Source: Asterias rubens (lineage: Eukaryota; Echinodermata; Asteroidea; Forcipulatida; Asteriidae). From it: 64,000 nucleotides of DNA. The notes under the pieces were generated by a model that was not told where the DNA came from, searched no databases, and worked only from the letters and a program-made list of their open reading frames with translations. The stretch spans positions 15,027,195-15,091,194 of the forward strand of contig NC_047068.1 in NCBI RefSeq assembly GCF_902459465.1. The letters are read 5' to 3'. Below, piece by piece: positions 43,943 to 55,900 of this stretch. Position 1 is the first letter of the stretch. Every line of letters begins with the position of its first letter. Both the position numbers and the translations under genes were made by a program.

Positions 43943-46900
43943 CTGGTGGAAAAAAAGAAAAAAAGAAAAAAACATTACAGGAATGCTCTATTAAAGAAAG
44001 AGGCTAGAATAGTACATCCTTTTTATCTGACAACTTACACCTGTTATCTCCATGTGTACGTATTGTTACAAATGACAGGGTACAAAGTGAACTGTTGCCT
44101 GCTTGCTCGGGGCAGCCACCATCAGGCAACCTTATACCAACTTTTTTTTAAGGCCTACCCTGCTCAAATAGCATGCCTTGGTTGACGTCACAAACAGCAC
44201 CCTCTCGGGTCGGGGCAAACTCTTAAATTTAAAATTTTATTTTAACTCTTAAAAATATCACTTCCAGGTGACTTTAATATCAAGTAAATTTGTCGCAGAG
44301 TGAGTACAAAACCTGGAATTCAAGACCTAGGACATCGACAAAAACAGTTACACAATTCAAAAGTACTAAAGGATGCAGTGTATTGCGTCTGGAGTACAGG
44401 CACTTAACGTTGTACAATTTTTTAAATTGGTGAACATATCATTATTAACTATAAGCTACCAATACTTGAAATGTTCCTTTTGACTGAGCTCAGGTTAAGT
44501 CAAATTCACATTCATTAGAGGGGAGCGTGGAGTACAATTTGAAAGCACTCTCTCTATTTGAATTCAGCTATTATGAACATTTCAATACTCAAAACGCTGA
44601 TTTGGAACTCATTTTGTGGTATCGTTCCTCATACTGCGCACGAGAGCACTTAAGAGAGCACTTAAGAAATGAAAGATTTGTACTATACTTTGCATTTTGA
44701 TGGATTTGTAGGGAATTGGTTTACAGCACGTGTACAATACATTATCATATGATTAGGTCTATCATTATTCACACAGCCATGGTAAAATAAAAATCCACTC
44801 ACTCAGGTATAAATATATACAGAAAGGCTGACTACACAGAGACATGTGTTTGTTATGTAACAAACACTGGGGTTGCAGTTGTTGGAACATCAACAGAAAA
44901 TGACAAGTCAATGTAATCAATAACTATGTCAAATTTGGTTGTTATACCTAATGGAATAGCTATTGGGACCTTTTTCCATTTTTAGAGTTTTCTGTTTGAA
45001 TCGGAGGTGAAAATGAGAGTGGGTCACTTTTTAAGGAAGACAAAGAAGATGTGCTGTAAGTTACTTGACGGTACAAAGATTATCACTCTGACAAGTGTGG
45101 CTCAAGATATGAATAATAAAGTTGAAGAGAAACAAAGACCTACCTCCAATTAAGAACATGATGCCACAGTCAGTGAAGAGTACAGTCAACATAGTCCACG
45201 TACCCTGAATGCTCGTCATAGCGGCACAGAACTGCATGGCGAGTGCTGCACATGCTATTATTGCAGCACATTTCTCTGTGTCTGTTTCAAAAGAAATTAT
45301 CACAATTCAGAAACAGTTACCAGTTTGGACTTTTGTTGAAGGTAATACAAATTGAACAATCTTGCCCAGAAAGCACAATCTGAACACATGTACTAAACCA
45401 GGGGGACCTTAAGGCAAACTATACCTTTGACTTAGGAACCATTCATTTGTTTTAATCCTATATAAACTGCTCACAAAAAGTTAGGAAACTTTTTTGAATC
45501 AAGTGTATTTTTAATTATCATTTATTACTCTGTTTGTTTTAAGTTATATCAATGCAAAGCTGAAGTGTTCCCCTTTAAAATGATACCACATTTGCAATGA
45601 TGACATGTTGCTGAAATTGGCTACATGAATGACAATGATTGAAAAATGTTTCCTAACTTCTTGTGAGCAGTTTGTAAACGTAGATACATCCAATAAAACT
45701 AACATGTGAAAACTTCATTTCAAAACAGTCGCTTTTTTGATATATTGACGAAAAATCCGGAGTGAATTTATATCCACGAAGGAAGAATAATCCCTAAATA
45801 GAAATACACAATCTGAGATAGATAACTGACAGTTACGCTTCTCAGGTTCAAATTTTGGGGCATAAAACTGATATCTTTTTACATTATCACATTACTACTA
45901 AGTGAAATGTTTCTCAAATTGTGCTTTATACTATTGAAAGCTCCTGAAGGCTTCTTACCAAAAGAAGCCATTATTTCCAAACATAGTCAAAATGGAGAGA
46001 GCAAAAAACTTCTAGTACAGTATTCTGGTAACAGGTAAACACACTGTGAAAGATTAAAGGGCCGGTCACACAGGCCCCGATAACGAGAACGAAAACAAGA
46101 ACGTTAAAAATGCACGCCCTTGATTGGTTGAAAAAGCATTGGCGTGTTCTACATGGAGCAATTCAACCAATAGAATGCGCCCTCTTTGCGTCGTTATCGT
46201 TTTCGTTATCGCTGCAGTGTGACTATGCCTTAATTCTCTTTCATTTTGAAATGCCTTGAACCTTTATTCAGTTAAAGTACCAGTAAATCTGTGCTGTAAA
46301 ATTTTATGCAAAAGAAATGTAATATGTGCAACCAATATAGGTATGTAAATCTTTTTGTAATATATATTTATTTATATATTTCACTACAAAATTGTATGCA
46401 TGAAAGAAATAATATGTGCATATCAATACAGGTATTCAAATCATTTTGTATATTTATTGACATATTTCACTACACTTCTCTGCAGCGCCAATAACATGAT
46501 GATGAAAAGGGGAAAAAAACAAGAGGAAATCTTCAGATGGGAGGGGGGAGGGAAAGAAAATCCACGTAATCAGGTAGGGAATGAACACTTAATCCATTAT
46601 GCATTCCTCAAACTCTTGAGGTGTGATTAAAATTTGGACAGTAAAATTTAAGACTTTTTAAGGATGTGTAGAGACCCTACGTTTTCTGTTCATACTAGTG
46701 TTTTTTTCATTTTGTTGAGCGCTGTGAGCATCACTGCCTGGCAACAGTGTGCGCTATATACATGTAAAAAGCCACTTTATTTTAATATGTAAGTAAAACT
46801 ATGTGAATAATACTCACAAAATCTTATACTTAAGTAGGTAGCGCCAGGAGCATTTGGCTTGATGCTGGATGTAAAATTGTAGACGACGCATTCAACAAGA

Positions 46901-49900
46901 GCTGTAAAGGAAAGAAACAGACACTTAGTGAAGTGCAAACAGGTGTGAAAACTAAAATGAGGGCCAAGGGGAGTAATCTCACTCAAATTAAGGACCTGAG
47001 GAGTGTTACAGTAGCCATCAATCCTCGCTACAATGGGCAGCGTGCTGTAGCGATACCTCTCTTCATGGGACTTAAATATTCAGAGCGCATACTCTAGTTC
47101 TCAAAGCTACGCATTAAAAGATTTGGGTACATTTTGTAACACAAAACACAATGTCCACAGATTACATTTAAAAAAATTAACACCGTTTCAAGATAATAAT
47201 AGTAGAAAGCCCCACCTTAAAATATAACTTGCTGCGGTTTTACTTATTTCGAGAAATGAGTAAAACAATGTCTTGAAAATACATTTTACAGGCTAACTGA
47301 TCACATGATCACTGAGACGAAAATTATTTTCATGACATTGTTTTACTCATTTCTCAAAAACTACAGCACCTCAGCAAGTAATATTTTCAGGGAAGCTTTT
47401 TACTATAATTATCTTCAAACTGTGCCACTTTTATGTAAATCTGTGGACATTGTGTTTTCTGTCCTACAAAAAGACAGTACGAAGACCCTTGAAAAGGAAG
47501 TTATACATTTGGTAAATAATCTTTTAATTAATGGCAATAAAAACTTTTAGTTAGAAGCCTACAGCAGCTAGAATAAATACATGTACATGTAGTATAAAGC
47601 ATTTTGAGAAAAGTTTCACTTTAACAGTTTTTTATGGCCCAAAATTTGAATCTGAGAATTGTTACTGTATTACTGTCATGCAGTTTCCATCAAGTTCCTC
47701 CACCAAATCCCTCAACATCAACCAGAGGATTTTAAAGGAAATCTGCAAATTTGACGTGTCGCTCCCCCCCCCCCCCTCCCCCCACCCCCAACAACTTGCA
47801 TCGATTGATTATGGTGGATTGCAGCAGTAGAGACCCTACATTATAAACTCTGCTCGGTTGATTTTAAAGTGAGTGGGGTTTTTAATGTTTCTAATACATT
47901 TTTGAGTACCATGAGCTGTCAGTGTCATCATATCAAGTTAAAAGTACTTTGACAAATTGGGGCATCTAATTCTCTAAACCACCTGAGAAATCCACATTTC
48001 TTAGCCGTATTTTAAAAAGGAAAGATATACATTTACACTTAACGACAACAAAAACTAACTGGGTTAGCTATAACAGTAGCTTTTGAAAGTACAAAGCCTT
48101 TTGAGAATATTTTCACTTTGAATTATGTGATATCGTAAAAAGATAACAGTATCATGCCCAAAAATTCAAATCTTAGAAGCGTAAACTGTAAGTTCAGTAC
48201 AGGCTGTCAACTCTCCCTGTTTCTGCCAAAAAAATCCCTGACCAAACTTTCCATGTTCGCATGAACATGCTTGAAAATCTCCCTGATTATGGAAACTTTA
48301 CCCTAATCTCAGGCCTGTATGCTTCGGTTTGGAAAGGACAAGGCACCAAGGCACTTTCTCATTGGTAAAGGTCACCCTATGAGGAAATTGTAAACTTCTA
48401 CTGGAGAATTTCAAAGGCACCAAGGCAATGACCAGGGGGCATGGAGGCAATCGCAGTTGTTGCCTCCGTGAAGTATCAGGCCTGCTATCTTGTTGAATGA
48501 TTCTAAATAGCTACCTGATTCTTAATAACAATATTAATATGAGACTTGTAATGTTTAATTTCTCCCCGACTGTAAGTGAGAACATGTTGACAACTCTGCT
48601 GTGAAATGTGTTGATAAATTATGCAGCATTTTGATATTCCCAAAATGGCAAAGGTGTTAACTTGTTGTGCTGATGCCCACAAACCTTGTATTTTGTGAAT
48701 GTGGAACTGCTGTACATAAAAAATGATAAATGATAAACTTGAATACAATTTGCAAGATGTACACCTACACATACCTGACATAACACTGGAGAGGATGCTA
48801 TAATGAATGTATTTATAATCTAGGCCCACTACACCATTGTACAAAAACACATTTTTATGATACATTTTATGACCTGGATCTCGTCATGCTTGAAATGATC
48901 AACGCCAACACAGTCATGTAAAGGAATCGACTGTTTAAGGAAAATGTAAATCCAGTTGCCTATACGCCAGGTTGCGTATTGTACTTTGAAAGAGCAATTA
49001 TACAGGTAATTATTTGACACTTATTATGTACACAGTGAATCAAAATAATAACGGACCAGTAAGTTGTTTTACAATTGTTGCATGCTTAAATATAAATAAA
49101 CCATGCAGAAATGCACTTGTAGAATGGGGTTGTGTTTTATCAAACAAATCATGGCGATCAGTGTTTCCCCTTTAATCTTTCGTGCCACGTTGGTGCACAT
49201 ACGATCTATTTTATGTCTTCAGAAAGCCCCATTATTACACGTAATATTTGTTTTAAGTACTCAAAAAGTGTCATCAATCATACATTAAAACAAGCCATGT
49301 AATATATGTGGGCATTATCAGCCAAACAATACCTGTTGAGTTTGGGAAGTACGAATGAAAAGCAAATCAGCAAGATACACTTAAATTCTTGGATGAGAAA
49401 GACTTAAACACAATGTTTTTTTTCTAAAACAGATTTCTTTTAGCTCAAAAAGCTGGTCATGTTTGGTTCAAAACACAAAAAAACAAAAACAAAAAAACCG
49501 AAATAAGTGGTCCAGCTGGCAAGCAACTCTATTTTATATGAAATATGGACCCTTGGTCAATAAGCTGGCAGACTAGTGAAACGACAAGCTAACTAGTCTT
49601 GCTGACTATGAAGTCACTGAAAAAGTTAAGGGTAAATCATGGCCTTGCCTATCACACATACCTTCATAAAATAGAAAACTAACATTTGCATTCAAGGTCT
49701 TGTCTTTACTACAATGCTATTGACACTTCAGGTAAATACAAACATGAACATTCAACAGCAAACCCAATGCAGATCAGGGCTGGACTGGGAGCAAAATTTG
49801 TAAAATTGAATTGGGACAGAATAGAAAACGAACTGTTGAAAAATGACTGGAGCAGAACCCTGGTGTAAAGTCAATTGTCATCAATGCATGACACACACAC

Positions 49901-52900
49901 AAGCTGTTGCTTTAGACATATTGTACAACACCATCAACAGAGTGTAATGGATAGGAATTCCAGACTACGGTAATATAACACACAACCTACACAACAACCT
50001 ACATGCATGAAAGGAATTTCCTATTAATTGTTAAATAACAAATGCACACTTGCATGCAAACAGGTAGTGCAACAGATAGTTTCAGAATACCTTGTTGAAA
50101 TTAAGACATCTGCAGTATACGATTGAATTTGTTATCTTCTTTCTTTCTAGAAACTGATGTAAATGCAGCCCTTGCAGAGTGTGGTATGCTACCTAACCAA
50201 CACACACTGGTATTTCAAAATAATGAGAACGATATTTATGAAGCACCCTTTCCGAAAAAGGGGATGCAAAACAGGCAGAGAATGACAAGGAAAAAATAGT
50301 GATAATTGGAATAAAATCAGAAATGAAGGCTCTCTATATATACGTACGTGCAGACTCAGCCAAACAAATGTTGTTGTAAGGCACTGGACACTATTGGTAA
50401 TTACTAAAAATAATTGTTAGCGTAAAAGTTTACTTGGTAACAAGCAATGGAGAGCTGTTAATAATATAAAACATCGTGAGAAACGGCTCCCTCTGAAGTA
50501 TAGACCTCAGAATTAGATTTTGAGGTCCCGAAATCAAGCATCTGAAAGCACACAACTATGTGTAACAAGGTTTTTTTCTTCTTAATAACAATAATTGTGG
50601 CTTCTTATACAGCGCACATGTCCGTCACTCAGTGACGCTCCTGATGCTGTAAAATACAGTATTTCCTGCAAGGTGTGGGACTACGTTTGAATTATGAGAC
50701 CTAATTCTGATAGCACCATGTGATGTTTTTACAAGGTGCTGTGGCGCAATTTGCTGCCGATCGGACCAGGAATACCGGGGCGAACCCCTTCTCTTTTTGA
50801 TAAGTGCACTGGGTTCTTTTTACATGCGTTACATAACACATGGGACCACAAAGCAATGGTGAAGTGTCTTGCTTAAGGACACAAGGGTCACGACTGGGGA
50901 TTCAAACCCACACTCTGCTGATCAGAAATACCAGAGTTTGAATTCGGTGCTCTTAACCAGTCGGCCACGACACTTCCACGTTTTTTCTTCCATTGTTACA
51001 ATGTATCTCGCAACTTCGACTACCAATCGAGTTCAAATTTTCACAGGTTTTGTTATTTTGTGCATAGAAATACACCAAATGAGAAGACTGGTTTTCGGCA
51101 ATAGTGTCCAGTGGCTTTAAAAAAAGGGATCCAACATTTTTGACAGAATGAGGAAGTAAGTCCTTGCAGAGTGTGATATGCTACCTAACCAACACACACC
51201 CACACTTAATATTGTTACTGGTATTTCAAAATAATGAGAACGATATTTATGAAGCACCCTTTCCGAAAAAGGGGATGCAAAACAGGCAGAGAATGACAAG
51301 GAAAAAACAGTGATAATTGGAATAAAATCAGAATGAATCAGATATCGCTTTCGTCACTATAAAAAGACAATGACGTACCTAAATAAAACAGTGGGAAGTG
51401 TAGAGAAGTCCTTGGTTTACACTGTGGGGGAGTCGGTACTTGTAGTAGGTATAATCATCAAACCACACTGTGTGGGGGTGGGTACTTGTTCTTAAACATT
51501 CAAATCGAGGAACTTTAACACAAAAGCAACCGGGTTCTCGGTTGAGTGAAGGTTTCCTGTTGGAAAGTGTGTGCAAAACAAATGGGAGCTGTTGCCAAAA
51601 GGTCACCGATTGCAGGTATTTAACAAAAGGGTTATCAATTGAGTTTAATAACCTGCATGGAGACCTGGTATTAAAAATTACAAAAATCCTTCATTCCCAA
51701 ACATGGAAAGCCACCAAGGTCACACAGACAGGTTTGCTGGTACATGTACATGTACAATTTATATGTCTGTAACTCGGAAGTTTCAGGCAAAAAGGCTGAT
51801 TTTGTTTCTATTTTCTAAAAACACACAAAATCAACAGAATCAGAACCACCAGGTGACAACGTTTCAACGACACACTTTTAGTCCAAACTACAAGGTTCAA
51901 AGCTCAGACTCTTGAAACTTTTTGTAAATCCCTAACCCTTCCAAAAACTCCAATTTCCATGTTGCAATTAGAAGCAGTTTTGGAGGTTGGGGCATTTTTT
52001 TAATTTTAAAACATTTAAGAGCACAAGATTGGGTTTTATGATACTTTAACTCTCCTGTCATGAAAGTAAAAACCTATTTTTTTCATTAAAAAAATTACAA
52101 ACACTCAATCCTTTGTCCTCCTGATACCATTAACCCTTTTAATTTTATCAGATCCTTCTGATTCTGGACTCTCTGAATGATATTGAAGGATTCAAGCCAA
52201 CACAAAACCTGTTATCAGTCCGGATTAACAGAACAAATTGATCATGTTGGTAAGCAAGACACAACCATTCCAGTGGAATGCATCATTGAGCCATGCAAAC
52301 TTCATGCAAAGAGAATAGCATAGCCCCGGTGTACTGGCATGGTTGGCTGCATTAAGTTTGCACCACAGCACATTAGAAATAATTCCGAACATAAACTACA
52401 GCTTTGTATACCAGTAGAAAAAATTAATGAGGGCTTTGGGATGCCCGTATGACACATGTATGATATGGAAAGTGCTACTTATAAGACCGATTATTATTTA
52501 TTCCATTTTAAGGTAACTGCTATATGATCAAGGTTATGTCTGTTTTCCTAGTATAAAAAATTGTAATTATCCAGCTTGGTTAAATACCACTGAATTTTGA
52601 TTTGAATCAATCATGACATTTGTAAGACTTCAATGTATGAAAGGCTTACAGCTATCAGAACTATTGCTGGTGGTACCAATATAAGATGTAGTGAATCATA
52701 CTAATCTTTTGTTGAAGATGTTACATTGAGCGGTATTAGACCACTATCCAGTGTAAAATTTATGTATGCTGCCTCTACAGTAGGAAGCATACACAATCTA
52801 GTGTTCACAAAACAAAAACAAAGCTACCTCCATTTATTGCGTTGTCAAAATTAGCTGCACCTGGACATTCCACATAAACCATGTTCGTTGTACGTACGTA

Positions 52901-55900
52901 CCTACATTGTATGTGACGTCAAGTGCATCAATATTGGTTAACCTTGAAGATCAAGTTTTATTGAATTACCCGCTCATGAAAATAATTAATTGTTGAGTGG
53001 GATATTGTATTGATTCCATTGAAAAACTTACATTATCATCGTAGAACCATTTTTTGTCTCATTCCTGATTACTGATCCTCATCATATCGAGAAAAAAAAG
53101 GCATCAGTGAGTCGTTTTTGCTTCCAGCCTCAATCTGGGCCCAATTTCATGGCTCTGCTTACCAACAAATTCTGCGCTAACAATCACATTTCCCCACTTA
53201 CATGCAAGTGCCTAATTTCTGGGCTAGCCTTGTAGGGGTAGAATGCCCAGTAACGTGGAGTACGCACGCGCAGAAGCTAAAATTCGCCGCTAACCCGTGA
53301 AATACGCCTGTCGTAAGCACAGAATTCCCTGCTTCCGTAAGCGCCCATTCTGTGCTTACGGTAAGCAGAGCCATGAAATTGGGCCCTGGTACATTGTAGC
53401 TGAGATCTGGGCCCAATTCCGTAAAGCATTAAGCACAAAAATTTGCTAAGCACAGAAAGGCATTGCAAAACAAAAACAGGATCTTGGCCAAAATTACATT
53501 TTATAAATCTAAATTGTTGTGACGATGGTTGTGGCCGGCGATAAAGGATCTAGACGATTTTGTAATTTATCGCTTGGTAATTTATCGCTTGGCCAAGTTG
53601 TATATATTGCCCTACAAAATGTATCCTTCTTTTTCTTGTTACATTCCAATTATCACCATATGCTACCCCAATCAATAAATTGCATGGCCGACACAAAGGT
53701 GACATTGACAACAAACACTCCACACTATTGTTATACAATGCTCTATCGTTATTTTGCCAATTGATGTTCATAAGTAATTAATTTTGTCTTCAATCATACT
53801 TGAATCCTCTAATCTGATTGGTCGATCCATGACAACACACTGTTTTATATTAAATAGTATTGCATGGTTCATCACACCCTGCTGCGTATTGCGCTGTTCA
53901 AACTCAGCAAAAACGCATTATTTTAAGCTGCCGTCCATTTGCTTGAAGATAAATTTGTAAACACACATAAAGCTCTTGGAATATAGAAAAATACATATGG
54001 TATCCCACATTCAACTTGACCCTTGACCTCAGCAGTGGGCAATATAGCCACAGCCTTTACAGAATGTGAACCCCACAAAATGCAAAACATGCATGACAGT
54101 GTACTATACATGTACGCAAGAACATTGACAACTCCCAAACTGGTGCACCAAAAATTATTATGAATAATGACATCAGGTGCATTGGGTCAGTACTCATGGC
54201 TTTTACACTTCCAAGTAAGAATGAATGCTCTAGCAAGATGCAAAGGTCATGGGTTCAAATAACATCAGAGTGTTTTTTTCCCCACAGAACTCAGGAAAGT
54301 ACGGACTTAATCAGTGTATCAACTGGGTAACAACAAACTAATACATGTAAGGCAGAACTTCTGTTGTTATTTTAAGTTTCCCGTCATTCTTTTAGGAAAA
54401 AAGAACAACCCAGGAAATCAGCGAAAAGGCTGACAAGTTGCACCGCCCGATTTGATCATCACCAATGTGACAGACGTACACGCACAAATACAAACAACAT
54501 AATGCTCGGTATTCAACTGTTCTATGTATTTTGGACACCAATGACTATAAATTAACACTAGACAGGCCTGAGGACAGTGATTTTAGCATTGGGTCAGTAA
54601 ACTAAAAACTGGATTTATAAGCAGGTTGGTCTTGTGTTTTTTAAATTGAATAATTGTAGGCTGCCTCAATGTGTTAATATCTTTGTGAAAATTATTTGAC
54701 TTTCAATTTCAATTGAGCATCAAGGTATGGCTAAGCCATAAAAATTAAAAAAAAAAAAGTTATGTTGGCGTAACAGGCCCCCAAAGATAGGATAGGAAGG
54801 TAGGTTTTGGTTGTTTTTTTCCCTCCCAGCCATGAAAATTACATGTTTTCTAATTGCTTAATTTAAGCCAGTAGTATATATACGATAACAAAAGAAAACA
54901 AGGTTACACACAACATAAATAGTATTCATAAATACCCCAGACAGTTTCTCTACTCCTATTGGTGGAGAGCGTGTCACATGGGTGTGCATAAACCTTTTGT
55001 TAATGCACACTGGAGCTCTGTTTATGTACACTGAGCTGGCTTCCGCGTGTCCGGCGCGCAAGATTATCCCCCGGAACGCGCAAATCATAGCTGTCACCGC
55101 ATAATCTTAACGCGCGCACGCGTACACACAACCCAAGAGCCTCAAACAGATTCTTCACAAAGTTTTTGATTTTTTTTTTTTCAAACCTCAAATTTTCAAT
55201 TGTTAAAGTGTCTATTAACTGTTTTTGTTTACGTTTTTAACAAAAGGGCATTTATGAATGGGAATAAAAGAGTAGTGACGAGTTCTTCAACGTCCGTTTC
55301 AAACCTTGCAGGGTCGTTGCCGTGCGATAAAGGCCCTCGCTTTCGGCTCGGGCCTTTATCACAAGGCCACTGACCCTGCCGGCTTGAAACGTACGTTGAA
55401 GAACTCTTAACTACCCTTTTATGCCTTATTTTTAAACTCTTGATGACACTTATTTTATTTTTATGTCTTTAATAGATCTTAATCATTAAATTTCTTCCCT
55501 TGATTTTTTTTTTTAAATATCCAGGGTTGGCCGTATTTTTAGGGTAGGTTGGGTTCCGCCAACATAACATTTTTTTTTGTATGCCTATTGCCTAATGCGA
55601 TAGTACATTGAATGTAGGCCTACATGTATCTTCTGAATATTCTACCAAAATTCAAGCCAGATGGGGCAAAAGTCTCACAATTTTTTTTCCCCATTTTTGT
55701 CGGTACCCTATGAGGAAACCAAATGTTACCCTTTGATGAGCCCCCCCACAATCAAATACGTGCCGGGGACTTGCACTTCCAGGGTAAACCCCTGAGTTAA
55801 TAGATTTTTTTAAACAATTATTTTTTATAGCTGGAGAGGCTGCATGGGAGTAGAAAATCTAATCCCACACAATAATAGCAAAACAGAACCACTAAAGTGC

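Noticed and set aside
50150-50200. Exon after TTTCTTTCTAG at about 50150
   Set aside because: A good acceptor-like tract, but the following sequence is a duplicated non-coding block and the second copy lacks the acceptor.
50896-50980. Functional tRNA-Leu-like gene
   Set aside because: Same reason: it is the head of a SINE with target duplication.
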